NCBI GenBank assembly: GCA_020796225.1
Contig: CM036767.1
Coordinates: 10,713,927 to 10,777,926, forward strand
Reading direction: 5' to 3'
From: Arion vulgaris
Taxonomy: Eukaryota > Mollusca > Gastropoda > Stylommatophora > Arionidae
Length of the DNA stretch: 64,000 bases
A program made the position numbers and the translations under genes. Within the stretch, counting starts at the first letter, position 1. Each line of letters opens with the position of its first letter. Shown here piece after piece: positions 24,401 through 34,073 of the stretch. The notes under the pieces were generated by a model. That model searched no databases and was not told where the DNA came from. It saw nothing but the letters and a program-made list of their open reading frames with translations.

Positions 24401-24728
24401 CATCACTTTCCTGAATTTGTCACATCTTATGTTCATTATTTTTCGCAGAGATCTAGTTTAAATGCTATTTTATTAAGGAAGTTAAAACACTGAACATTGT
24501 AAATGAAGGTACACCTTTAAAGTTAAAGTGACATGATCATACACGTTCTAGTTGCCTACCTTAACTTTAGGTAAATCTGAAATAAGATGTGGAAGAGCAG
24601 CACAGCATGAGTAACAATAGTACTTTCTGGATTTTTTACACGTTGGGCACTGGCTTCTTGGAGAAGATTCCAGAAATGTCCAGTCTGCAATTACTGTGCC
24701 TGGGAATGGATTGCTCTCCATGATTTTC
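18177..24728 (-). CDS. DTWD1: DTWD1, tRNA-uridine aminocarboxypropyltransferase (four coding exons)
   Basis: DTW-domain enzymes transfer the 3-amino-3-carboxypropyl group of S-adenosylmethionine to uridine in tRNA; DTWD1 makes acp3U at position 20 in vertebrates. Coding exons are 24560-24721 (exon from 24728), 22727-22864, 19266-19741 and 18177-18421, all bounded by AG and GT. The predicted protein is about 340 residues once two missing bases in exon 3 are allowed; the human protein is about 300. A zinc-knuckle-like CPTC plus CYSC pair lies at residues 25-39, DIIKH..ETDGKST in exon 2, the family motif DATW (Dx(T)W) at about 243-246 followed by NQT and DERL, and [15 protein letters not shown] in the last exon. 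Introns hold LINEs, SINEs and a Penelope-like fragment. Any 5' UTR exon upstream of 24728 was not identified. Confidence 0.93.
18540..18720 (-). mobile_element. LINE L-G fragment in DTWD1 intron 3
   Basis: CATGAGGTCATGTTTCG and CACTGTGCAGTCTGAGCAG match 13555-13660 closely; same LINE 3' coding region. Confidence 0.75.
18700..19035 (-). mobile_element. S1c chimera, damaged copy
   Basis: At the right, S1 core in reverse (GCCTCTTATGACATGAGTAG, CAGGTAACAGTGGTTCTATT), continuing into GGGGTGGGGTAGCTAGCC and TATCTAGTGTTTTT as at 33731-34061. Confidence 0.7.
19266..19741 (-). CDS. DTWD1: DTWD1 coding exon 3, with two apparent single-base deletions
   Basis: It runs from acceptor TTCATCTGTAG to donor TTAAAAA|GTAAGC. 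It starts [16 protein letters not shown] in frame, shifts after ACSEK at an A-run, reads [12 protein letters not shown], shifts again near 19650, and then reads [10 protein letters not shown] to DERLK. The observed 476 bases plus two give exactly the phase needed to join exon 4. The middle is a divergent Ser/Asp-rich linker; DATWNQT is near the end. Confidence 0.85.
19945..20620 (-). mobile_element. Penelope-like element fragment (GIY-YIG) in DTWD1 intron 2
   Basis: The minus strand encodes [24 protein letters not shown] (GIY-YIG endonuclease) and then stops. The left end has the same terminal sequence as 46640 (AAAGTACTGTAGTTTTACAAA, CAAGGCCTTTATCAAGCAAA). Confidence 0.85.
20900..21105 (+). 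mobile_element. LINE 3' end fragment
   Basis: It encodes [12 protein letters not shown] then FMCPLMWQGLMMM-like sequence; the usual end of RTE-like LINEs, with GATGATGG at the 3' end. Confidence 0.55.
21180..21385 (+). mobile_element. SINE-like repeat with S2 middle and S11-type tail
   Basis: GCAAGCTACCCTAGTAAAT as in S2, then TTCTTGTCAAAGGATCAATT and ATATCACAAGAAGAATGATAAAATTGG, close to the 3' end of S11 and S1. Confidence 0.55.
22030..22252 (+). mobile_element. SINE S2, 5' truncated
   Basis: CTGCGACCTACAAGGCAGG to GAGGTTCGAAGCAGAAG. Its 3' end is the target of the next element. Confidence 0.8.
22265..22600 (-). mobile_element. SINE S7 with target duplication
   Basis: Duplication AAGATTTTCAGT at 22253-22264 and 22601-22612; inserted at the tail of S2, inside DTWD1 intron 2. 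Confidence 0.92.
22727..22864 (-). CDS. DTWD1: DTWD1 coding exon 2
   Basis: 138 bases, phase 0 at both ends, between acceptor CCACCAG and donor GAAAAG|GTTTGA. It encodes 46 residues, [19 protein letters not shown] through [14 protein letters not shown], which align along their length to the conserved N-terminal half of the DTW domain. Confidence 0.92.
23285..23540 (-). mobile_element. LINE L-H 3' end
   Basis: The minus strand encodes [37 protein letters not shown]. Related to 36150 and 56565. Confidence 0.8.
23697..23955 (-). mobile_element. SINE S6
   Basis: Reverse S6 from AACCCTTTTCATACTTCGAGG to AACAACTATGCTATTGCAG; more diverged than the other copies. Confidence 0.85.
24080..24372 (-). 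mobile_element. LINE L-D 3' end with (TA)n tail
   Basis: ATATATATATATATTCCTCTCATACC then reverse L-D coding sequence up to CTTCTCCTTCTTATAACAG. Confidence 0.8.
24560..24728 (-). CDS. DTWD1: DTWD1 coding exon 1
   Basis: The acceptor TTTACAG ends at 24729. ATG is at 24721-24719, and donor GTTAAG|GTAGGC follows base 24560, phase 0. It encodes 54 residues from MESNPFPG to LPKVK, including Cys25, Cys28, Cys36 and Cys39. The ATG is the first in-frame one after the acceptor; an in-frame ATG at 24739 falls inside the intron. Confidence 0.9.
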
Positions 24729-24893
24729 CTGTAAATCATAAATGTAGTTTCAGTACTATTTAGGCAGTGAAATCTATTCTAATCATAATTCTATGACAAA
24801 ATTGATGTATTGTCCGTCGATCAAGTGCTATGCCTGCCGGTGTAGGTGATCATGTCTCTCCACAACTCTCTCGCTCCAATTTTTTTATAAGGT

Positions 24894-25400
24894 TTCGCTG
24901 GTGTGGTGCGGCAAGGGAAGCAAAGAATGGTACCACTGCGACCTACAATGCATGTCGTAAGAGGTGACTGCTGTAGGCCCTAGGGATGCTACCCTGGTAG
25001 TGGTAAATAAAAAGCAGCGCAGAAATCGAATGTGCTGGCTGTAGGTTTAACAGAATCGCTTTAGGCTCAGTTCCGCCCGAGCGGTTACTGGGCCCAAAAT
25101 TTGAAGATAGAACCACTGTTACCTGCCACCATGTAGTAAGAGGCGACTAAGGAGGTTTGGACTGAAATCGGATGCATGTGTCCTAAACGTGTAAAATCTT
25201 TTGCGTTTAGGGGCCTACCAAACAATGTGCAAGGTATACACGTTCTTGGCAAAGATCAAACATACATATAGACATATCACAAAGAGTGATTAAAATTGGT
25301 CGTAAAGAAAGAACGAAGAAAAAGAAGAGGCTCAGATCACATACAAATCACACAGAGTGGTCGATATGGAACGTTCGAAGAAGAAGATAAGGTTTCTTTG
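24894..25400 (+). mobile_element. SINE S2 split by a nested S1
   Basis: S2 runs 24894-25077 and 25327-25400. S1 sits at GGCTCAG, which is repeated on both sides. Confidence 0.88.
25078..25326 (+). mobile_element. SINE S1 nested in S2
   Basis: Head CCGCCCGAGCGGTTACTGGG to tail AACGAAGAAAAAGAAG; flanking GGCTCAG on each side. Confidence 0.88.
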
Positions 25401-26260
25401 TGTGCAAACCTGATTTTAAACCTCATCAATTGTTTTCTTCGCTGTCCATGCAGTTTATTTGGTTTTCAGCATTCTTCTGTTCTCTGGATTCAGCTTACAT
25501 GCTGTAGTGTACACTATTTAAAATAAAAGTTAAATCAAACATATGGTTGTAACAACGTTTTTTTAATAGAAGAAGAGAAGTTTTATCATTTGTTGGTATG
25601 TTATTTAGAAGATTAAGGCTACTAAAGCCGAAGCACGTACGTACTTTGCAATCTAAGGATGAATCTTGTTTTGGATGGAGTGTAGGCCAATGCAACAAAC
25701 ATGAAAAATAAGAATTAACTAATTTAGGAGAATCCAAGTTTTTAATTATACTTTGTTTTCAATTTATAATGGTGTGGAATAAAATTACGTCAACAGTTGT
25801 AATGGAGCAATTATAATTTTTCTGGATGAACAATAATGTTAAAAATTAGTATGGCTTATTTTAGCGAGCATTTAAAAGTCTCACAAGGATATAGCTACAA
25901 TTTATAAATCAGATAATCTGAATTATGAATACATGGCAACGTACAGTTGGCACGTGTAAACTTGAATGATCACGTGGCTTGATATCATTTGATTTTTTCG
26001 TATTGCAGAACATCGACAGAACTGTTCTAGACGAACACACATTTACGGATATATGTAATGTTCTTTTCCACTGATAACGATAATAAATGGTTGTCATCAA
26101 TTCTCTTAATTAATGCTTTTTTATACTGCGTTGAAAACGCTGTCGACGCACTACGATTTTCTCAAGAGGTTTGCCTGTCGTATTTTGCATTGTAATAATT
26201 CTGTAGTCGGCCTCTGGGAGTGATCTTAGTTAGGTTTCGGCAATGCTCTTATGTATCTGT
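25401..26260. other. No gene recognised
   Basis: AT-rich intergenic DNA with short ORFs only. Confidence 0.4.
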
Positions 26261-26279
26261 GAAGCCCCTCCTACCTGAT

Positions 26280-26835
26280 CTCACCGTCATGGATGCTGAG
26301 TTCTTTGGACAGATCATCATTCAATAAATCGCTAATATCTTGATATTGAATGCAATCAGGGGCTAATGACAGCGGCAGTGTTTCAGGACGTTTTAAGTAT
26401 TGTCCAGATAATCTCAGTAGTGACAGTGACACACAGTTCTCCATCGAACACCGCATAGCTCTGCTATGGCCCTCTGTATCATCAGTCTTTCGGCCTCGTC
26501 ATTCTTGTCTGTCTGCTGCATATAGCGTCTGAGGAGAGCTTTTCCCTTATTCTCATCTGAATTCTGCCAGGTCAAATCTGTGCTCTAGAAATCCTGGAAG
26601 GATCTACGTCGCGCTGTACCATCCATGCGCTGGTTAAATCTACAGAACGTTGACAGTAATTTTTTAGCGCACAGCCTCCTGCAGAATTCGTCCCATGTGG
26701 CACTCTTAGCCAGATTTGCAATTGTCTTAAAGAACACAGTTTTCTCGCCTATATCCGTTTTCAGTTCCTTAGTACGTTCATGTCTTAGTATGCCAGTGAC
26801 CCTTTAGACACATTCCCTTGGATGAAAATCTGTGT
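26280..26835 (-). mobile_element. LINE fragment, endonuclease-RT linker
   Basis: The minus strand reads TGILRHERTKELKT, LAKSATWDEFCRRL, FCRFNQRMDGTARRRSFQDF and GKALLRRYMQQTDKNDEAERL in one frame with one stop. The pattern WDEFC, RRMxG and KAxxL resembles the linker between endonuclease and reverse transcriptase. Confidence 0.55.
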
Positions 26836-27044
26836 GGTCATCATCATCAGACACATTTTAACAGCTCGCCTCTTGGTTAGCCAGGCTTCAGCGACCTTTT
26901 CAATGAAAGTTGTGCGCACATTCTCTTTGCCTCCATGTTTTGCGTTTTTCAACCAGGATCATGCACAGTGATCACTGTCGTAATATCCCACATATTCCAT
27001 TTGCACAACATAGATAGTTTGTTCCTTTCGTGCCAAAGGCGCAC

Positions 27045-27600
27045 ATAGGGCAGAGGTTTTAGATCTCAATGCGATTCTTTGCTAGCAGTTGGAGATCTTA
27101 TATGGTTTTACATCCCAATAGTTTACTTTCTTGTTGGATGGTTCTTCGAAGAGGGATCTTTGGTCTTCCACGTTTTCTTTCCCAACTGGTGACCACATAA
27201 GGACTTGTCGATTTAGTCTCTTTTCGTCTGATCTAAGAACATGACCTAAATATTTCCACCTTCGTTTCCTTATAATATTTGATATGGGTTGTTGGTGTGT
27301 TCTATCTCTCACTGTGTTGTTAGAAACGAAATCACTCCATTTTACTTTTAATAATTTTCGGAGACATTTATTCTCAAAGCTGTCCAGTTTCTTATCAATT
27401 TTCTTTGTTGATTTCCAACTTTCACAACCGTAGGTCAGTACAGAAATCACACATAACCTAAATAATTTAACTTTTGTGCACAACATAGATGATAAATCAA
27501 TGACACTGTCAGAGTTACCTGGTCGACTAGTTAATCTGGTTGCTCTACCATCATTGATACAGACTAATTTGATGTACCAGCGTATTTTCAAACTTCTCAC
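27045..27600 (-). mobile_element. LINE L-E 3' end
   Basis: LTYGCESWKSTKKIDKKLD, CLRKLLKVKWSDFV, IIRKRRWKYLGHVLRSDEKR; reverse transcriptase C-terminus with frame breaks. A second copy is at 41030. Confidence 0.85.
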
Positions 27601-27604
27601 TATG

Positions 27605-27725
27605 TCTCTTCAGCCGTCATGCTCAAATCATCAGGTAATCCTGAATCCATTTTCTCCATTGTCTTCCTCTCTTCATTGCAGGGATGCCTTCTTCCACAAT
27701 GGTCTTCTCAACAATCGCGAGAGTT
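27605..27725 (-). mobile_element. LINE L-F fragment
   Basis: Reverse of the L-F 3' coding region (CATGCTCAAATCATCAGGT, ATGCCTTCTTCCACAATGG). Confidence 0.55.
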
Positions 27726-28099
27726 GCCAACTTTAATATGATCAAAGAAAGCTCATCTTGCAGTTATGTTAGGCCTTATCATCATCATCTCAGGAGAATC
27801 TGCTCACATTTTCAGAATCTACTTCCTCTGCTTATGTAGCATGTCCTTTACAGAACATCACTCTCTTCACAGTCCATATGAAAGACTCCATGTCTAGCCT
27901 GTACTCCTGTCTCCTCTATCATCATGTTCAAGTCTTCTCTAATGTCCTGTTGTCAACACCATCTTAGTCATCTCTGCCTTGAGTTTCAGGAACTATGTCC
28001 CACCCAATATTTTATCTAAACTACAACATTTGGGGCCAGAAGCTCCGTCCCCTTTGGGGGACTAACAAGCTGCATGGGCTTGTAACAGTCAGCGAAACA

Positions 28100-28500
28100 T
28101 AGCTGACTAGTAGAGTCAGAGCAAGAAAAAAGCTGACCAAGACTCCACTCCGCCTCCCAGTGGTGGCTCTGGAAACTGGTGACTACCAAGAAGTCTGGCT
28201 AAGTTTGTGGAGATAAAAAAGGGAGAAGCCAACCTGGTACCCAAAAAATGCTATGCTGAAGTCAGACCGAAAGGTGCAGATATCATAGCTCACGCTAAAA
28301 ACTGCGACACAGCGCATTCTATTCTCGGGACTGTATCCTGCTAAACTGAGTATGAGAGTGAACGAAGAACCACATTTAATATTTCTTACAACACAACAAA
28401 AAACCAATGGCATAGGGTCAACCCTGTTTGTCCCAATCATCATCAAACTGATTGTCCCAAAAGTTCCAACATAAAAATAATTCAAACTACCACATAAGTT
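28100..28500 (+). pseudogene. Possible transposon-derived zinc-finger fragment
   Basis: The plus strand reads SLAKFVEIKKGEANLVPKK then CYAEVRPKGADIIAHAKNC, reminiscent of the zinc-finger segment in front of some hAT-like transposases. One Cys/His partner is missing and a stop follows. Weak. Confidence 0.25.
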
Positions 28501-28799
28501 TTTCAAACAATGTTTAATAAACAATACCACATATGAAATGAGCCAACAAAATGATGAAAAGAGTGCTGTAGAGCTGAGATATTCTCAAAATATTCTGCTA
28601 ATGAAATCAATATGCAGGTTGAATTATGAATCACATTTTTGTAATAAATATTATGCAAACATGTATGGTTCATATAGTTAATACGCTTAAGTTCATTCAC
28701 ATACAAATCGCAAAAAAAAGTTGGTGTTGGATAGGACATACAGTGAGAAGACCATTTAGCCTGAAAGCCATAGGCAAGGAGAAACAAAGAAATATTTTT

Positions 28800-28925
28800 T
28801 CTTCTATGTTCGCCTGCTATGAATTCAGGCATAGTCTGGTGTGGCGCTTCTGACTTATTTTTGCATGAAAGCCTGCTTTCTTTATTATCAGTGTCCCCTG
28901 CCATACAAGAGTGCATTCTCTGACT
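28800..28925 (-). repeat. Dispersed repeat S14 copy
   Basis: Reverse of the 14085 repeat: GAATTCAGGCATAGTCTGG, GCTTTCTTTATTATCAGTG. Confidence 0.5.
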
Positions 28926-29086
28926 TCAGTGGTTGGGGAAAGATTTAAAAACCAATGGAGAAGACAGTTGAAGACAAATATCAGAAAGACTAGGAATATA
29001 TTGAAAGACTTGGCATTGATAGCTTGGGATAAAACAGAATGACATAAGATGACTATTTGAATACCTGCGCTCCAGAAGAAGCTTAA

Positions 29087-29742
29087 GGGGGACTCTGGTC
29101 TGAAACTTTTTCTTTGCTTTCATATTAATGTAGAGTTTGTATTACAATTGAGATATTATGACTTAAAAGAGTAGAAACAATTTTTTTTTAAAAAATGTCA
29201 AAGCGTTGCCATGGAAACAATACAAAATGGCCACCAAATACAAAATTTCAAATCCCTAAGGCTCTGAATGTAATGAATATAAATGAATTCTGTTTTCCTC
29301 TAAGATGAGCAATTGTAATATCTAAAATATTACACACGCTTTTTAGGATATATTAAATATTACATTTTAAATGAATTTTTGGTAAACTCACTCCCCCAAA
29401 AACAGCTTTTTTGACCGAATTTTGAGAACATTTTACCCAAAATTATAAAACATGTAATATTTAATATATCCTAAAAGCATGTGTAATATTTTAAATATTA
29501 CAATTGCGTACCTTAGAGTGAAAACAGAATTCATTTACATACATTAGATTCAGAGCCTTAGGGATTTGAAATTTTGTGTTAGGGCCATTTTGTATTGTTT
29601 CCATGGCAACCTTTGACACATATTTTTAAACTAATTTTTGTCTACTCCTCTAAGTCATAATTTTCAAAATGGTTATACAAATTTTACATTAATATAAAAC
29701 AACGAAAATAGCTCCATGATCCCCATACTACCGAATCCCCCC
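29087..29742. mobile_element. Palindromic MITE with TTAA target duplications
   Basis: 656 bp, almost wholly one inverted repeat: arms about 29087-29390 and 29430-29742, ends GGGGGACTC and GAATCCCCCC. TTAA flanks at 29083-29086 and 29743-29746. No ORF. TTAA targets are used by piggyBac and Kolobok; the G-rich ends recall Kolobok/T2 elements. Confidence 0.9.
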
Positions 29743-30289
29743 TTAAAGGTTATAAGTATATTTATATACAGTAAATGAACTAGACAAAATTGGCCTAAAT
29801 TCGAAAGTGTGCCTGTCCTGCATGCTGTAGAGGTCTAATGGTGGTGCAATGTACTCAAGTTTTAGGTGCAAATTAAACAGATCACAAAGCATGGTTACCA
29901 TGATTAATATAACAAATACAAAACAAACTGTATCAACATTGGGAAAGGTACAGTGATAATCTCAACATCTTGAGCTGTGGAATTCATCAAACAAAAGCAC
30001 TGAATTATTAGATTCAACACAAAATATTTTCATGAAACAATGACCAATTATTAATGGATTATAATTGTATTTTGGAGGTTATATCCGGTGCCGGCAAGAT
30101 GGCAGATGAATTTCGAACCGTTGGAATTAATATGTGATATTCCAGAGTTTTCGTCATTTTCTAAATGGTAACCGGATACAATCCAAGCTGTATGGCTGAG
30201 GATCAAGTCAGCCTTTAACAAGAAACAGGACTTCTGGCCGAGCTAGGAGATGCGTGCAGGGCACAAACCTGTCATAAAAACACAGAGTT

Positions 30290-30497
30290 GAGGGCTACTG
30301 ACGAATGTGGAAACAATGGAAGGTATGGATGTTTCTGTCTTCCGACAGCTCAAAAAGAATGACATACCCAATATGCAAAAAAAGATTAATCAATCAATAT
30401 CGAACTGATGTGTAGCGCAACTGGACATTGCTGGATTTGTTGAGTTGGGAATATGAGAAACTATGGACATGTCCGGAGTGCTATGATGATAATCCTC
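30290..30497 (+). mobile_element. LINE L-I 3' region
   Basis: It encodes LWTCPECYDDNPHIT near the end, after AATGACATACCCAATATGCAA. Interrupted by the chimera at 30512; continues at 31045. Confidence 0.7.
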
Positions 30498-30511
30498 ATA
30501 TAACTGCTAAC

Positions 30512-31030
30512 CGCCTGAGTGGTTACCGGGGCCAAATTTGGGACGTAAAGAATAGAACCACTGTTACCTGCCACGCATGTCGTAAGAGGCGACTAAGGAG
30601 GTTTGGCTGAAATCGGATGCATGTGTCCGCTAGGAATGCTAACCCGAAACAAATGCTTGCAGAAAACGGATGCACCAGGCCGTAAGGAGCATAACATGGT
30701 GCAACGGCCCCTCACAATGAGGAATGGGATAACGGATTCTACGGTCACCAATCTGCCTCTGAGATTTAGCCACGCTGTAAGAATGTCAGACCCACCATCA
30801 CGAGGGTGGCCAAAACTTACTGCAGGAAGAGGTCGGCATAAACGGGGAAGCAGAAATCATAGGAATTATATCCTACAGAACTGCCCCCAGTATGCAGACT
30901 TGAGAAGAAAGGTGGCCCACTTACACTAGTGTCCAAGACAAACTGTATGGCGTGGCTGATAATCTGAGACAGACGGCTGCCTTTATTAGAGAATCCAAAT
31001 CCCAATCTAGTGAGAATGCAGAAGAAGAAG
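30512..31030 (+). mobile_element. S1b chimera: S1 head and core fused to an RNase H LINE 3' end
   Basis: It starts CGCCTGAGTGGTTACCGGGG, carries CATGTCGTAAGAGGCGACTA, and after GATGCATGTGTCC switches to LINE sequence encoding [31 protein letters not shown], ending (GAA)n. Target duplication ATATAACTGCTAAC at 30498-30511 and 31031-31044, without mismatch. Confidence 0.93.
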
Positions 31031-31384
31031 ATATAACTGCTAACTGTATTTCAAAATTCCTTGTGCTTGTATACTGAAGCAAAAGTTAGTATTTAATCAA
31101 CAATACAAATTATTTACCCCAAGTGTTACAGAATTGATATTTCCCATCAAATGACTTGAAGTAATAACAAATAAAGACATGCGGAATAAAACAAGATAAT
31201 GGTCAGCACAACTCATATTAAATGGGTATAAACTGGAGATTAATAGAACAAACAACCTATTAATATAATTTGACTTCTTTTTGACTGGAACCCACAAGGA
31301 AAAAAAAAAGAGTGGGAAGATAAAAAAAAACCCCGTTAAAAACAGCAGAATAGGAAGTCAGGACAACAGCAGTATCATAAAAGT

Positions 31385-31475
31385 CAACATCGAACTGGTG
31401 CGTTGGGCCGCTGGACGCTGCTGGATTTGCTGAGGCGAAGATCAGAGCACCTAATGTCCAGAGTGCTATGATGAT
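31385..31475 (+). mobile_element. LINE L-I 3' end fragment
   Basis: CGAACTGGTGCGTTGGGCC to GAGTGCTATGATGATAG; split by L-A and resumed at 31831. Confidence 0.7.
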
Positions 31476-31486
31476 AGTCCTCATAT

Positions 31487-31819
31487 CTCTCTCTCTTGCC
31501 TTTTACCCGGTTTGGGCATAGGCCCTCAACCAACTCATGCCAAGTCTTCCTATCTCTAGCTATCTCCTGCAGCTCCTCCAGCTCTTCTTTATATTGTTGA
31601 TCTCTGCCTCCAAATCTCGCATCCATGTATTTCTCGGCCTCCCTTCTTTCGCTGTCCCTGCGGGTTCCAGGCAAGGACCCTTCTTGTTATATTCCCTCCG
31701 GTTTTCGCAAAGTGTGTCCTATCCAGCGCCAGCTTTTTTTTAACCTGTTCGTTCACTGGAATCTGTCTTGTTCTCTCCATAAGTTCCTCATTGTGACCCT
31801 ATCATACCATCTTATTCCC
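31487..31819 (-). mobile_element. LINE L-A, short 5'-truncated insertion
   Basis: The minus strand encodes ELMERTRQIPVNEQVKKK and LALDRTHFAKTGGNITRRV; (AG)n tail at the left. Duplication AGTCCTCATAT at 31476-31486 and 31820-31830. Confidence 0.92.
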
Positions 31820-31990
31820 AGTCCTCATATAACTGATCATAAAAGTACCCAATGAAAACAGCCAAAAATAGGTATCACCTGGAAGTATCAACTACGTTCC
31901 AATGTAACACAAGGAATTTGAAATAATCAATGGTAATGATTATAATATATATTCAATGTTCCATAATTTTTATGTTCTATATATTGATGA

Positions 31991-32246
31991 TCCGCCCGTG
32001 TGTTGCGAGGGCTTGCCAGGGAGCAAAGAAAGTAACACTACCACCTATAAGGAATGTCATAAAAGGCGGCTGAGTTAGGGGTCTAGGGTTGCTACTCTAG
32101 TAAATAAAAGATAGCAGAAATCGCATGTGCTGGCCTACTTGTAGGTGCATAACTGGCACAGCGTACAATCGCTCTTGAGCTCAGATCACATACAAATCCC
32201 AAAGAGTGGTTAACAAGTGATTGATATGCAGTGTTCGAAAAAGAAA
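31991..32246 (+). mobile_element. SINE S2
   Basis: Head CCGCCCGTGTGTTGCGAGG to tail GTGTTCGAAAAAGAAAAC. Confidence 0.85.
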
Positions 32247-32500
32247 ACAATAAAGTAATATTAATAGTAACATTTTTTTAAAAATTAAACGTATTAAAAT
32301 TTAATAATGATCAATGTTTAAAAAGAACAAATATATTGTGTTTATGAAAAAACTGAAACATACCGTAATCAAGAAATATTTTTTTTCTTAAAGTTCTGAT
32401 TAGCGTTAAAGTCGAGTAGTAAAATAGGGTGCCAGGTTTGTTTCAAAAGGGTACCATAGCGCCTGCGGATACTGTGTTCGACAGTGCTGGTCTAAGGTAT

Positions 32501-33144
32501 CTCTCTCTCTCTCTTTGCCTTTACCCCGGGTTGGGGCATAGGCCCTCAACCAACTCATGCCAAGTCTTCCTATCTCTAGCTATCTCCTGTAGCTCCTCCA
32601 GCTCTTCTTTATATTGTTGATCTCCGCCTCCAAATCTGGTCTCCATGTATTTCTCGGCCTCCCCTTCTTTCGCTGTCCCTGCGGGTTCCAGGCAAGGACC
32701 CTTCTTGTTATATTCCCTCCGGTTTTCGCAAAGTGTGTCCTATCCAGCGCCAGCGTCTTTTTAACCTGTTCGTTCACTGGAATCTGTCTTGTTCTCTCCA
32801 TAAGTTCCTCATTTGTGACCCTATCATACCATCTTATTCCCTCTATTCTGCGCAGACACCAGTTGATGAATGTTTGCAATTTATGCGCTATTGTTTTAGT
32901 TGTTCTCCATGTTTCTGACCCATACAGTAGAACTGCTTTAACATTAGAGTTAAATATCCGAATTTTTGTTCTAGATTTGATTTCTTTGGACTTCCAAATG
33001 TTTCCCAGTGCAATGAAAGCTCCTCTTGCCTTCTGTATTCTTATTTTAACATCTCTATCTGTTCCACCCTCTTGTCTACGTTGCTGCCCAAATATGTGTA
33101 TGATTCTACCTCTTGAAGTGGGATTTCCATCAGGGAGATCGAGG
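32501..33144 (-). mobile_element. LINE L-A 3' end
   Basis: About 640 bp, the best L-A copy: CLRRIEGIRWYDRVTNEEL, IPVNEQVKKTLALDRTHF, RKKGRPRNTWRPDLEAEI. Tail CTCTCTCTCTCT at the left. Confidence 0.88.
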
Positions 33145-33194
33145 TCAAGTCACTTGAGTGTTATAATAAATGTAATCATGTATGAACATTGAGC

Positions 33195-33590
33195 TAGGGA
33201 ATGCTAATCCGAAAAAAATTATTGCAGAAAACGAATGCACCAGGCCGCAAGGTGTATAACATGGTGCAATGAGCCCTCACAATGAGGAATGGGATAATGG
33301 ATTCTATGGTCGCCAATCTGCCTCGAGATTTAGCCACACAGTAAAAATGTCAGACCTACCATCACAAGGGTGGCCAAAACTTACTGCGGAAAGAGGTTGG
33401 CACAAACAGGGAAGCAGAAATCATAGGAATTATATCCTACAAGAACTGTCCCCAGTATGCAGACTTGAGAAGAAAGAGGTGGCCCACTTACACTAGCGTC
33501 CAAGACAAACTGTATGGCGTAGCTGATAATCTGAGGCAGACGGCTGCCTTTATTAGAGAATCCGAATCTAGTGAGAATGCAGAAGAAGAA
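33195..33590 (+). mobile_element. LINE 3' module of S1b without the S1 head
   Basis: Homologous to 30632-31030 from TAGGGAATGCTAA to AGAAGAAGAA, encoding [20 protein letters not shown]. Flanks CATTGAGC and CCTTGAGC suggest its own target duplication. Confidence 0.8.
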
Positions 33591-33730
33591 CCTTGAGCAC
33601 ACAATATTTGAGCAATGCTAGACGTGAGCCTCCAGTCATAAGTTTATAGTTGACACAATAAATCCAAGATGTCTGCCTGTAAGTGACTTGTCAACATCAG
33701 TCACATTCTATGTAACCATGACAACATGTT

Positions 33731-34061
33731 CTTCTTCCTCCCCTTCACCCCTAGGGAGGCATGTCCGCAACCAAGGCCTTCCAAGCCCTCTTATCCAAGG
33801 CCATCTTTTCCAGATCTCTCCCCATTTTCTTGCATTCCGTTTCCACCGCTCGCTCCCAGGTTTTCCTACTTTGCGGGATCCATCTTCCTCAAGTAGCAAG
33901 CTATGCATTTCACTGGTTGTGGTTTCTGTAGCTATCTAGTGTTTTTTTAAGGGGTGGGGTAGCTTACCCCATGTCCAACCTCCTTACCATCATCCATGCA
34001 GCAGGTAACAATGGTTCTATTCTTTGACCCTAATTTAGGCCCCAGAAATCCACTCGGGCAT
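33731..34061 (-). mobile_element. S1c chimera: S1 head and core fused to a different LINE 3' end
   Basis: On the minus strand: degraded S1 head, CAAAGAATAGAACCATTGTT core, then GGGGTAAGCTACCCCACCCC and coding sequence HSLLLEEDGSRKVGKPGSE, RKWGEIWKRW, ending in an R/E-rich tail and GAGGAAGAAG. Duplication TGACAACATGTT at 33719-33730 and 34062-34073. Confidence 0.88.
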
Positions 34062-34073
34062 TGACAACATGTT

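Noticed and set aside
31260..31484. Minus-strand ORF with a hydrophobic, signal peptide-like start
   Set aside because: It runs through poly-A/T stretches and a LINE junction at 31476-31487, has no splice support, and the apparent signal peptide comes from repeat DNA.
32614..33192. 192-codon plus-strand ORF
   Set aside because: Antisense of LINE L-A, whose minus frame encodes a recognisable reverse transcriptase C-terminus.
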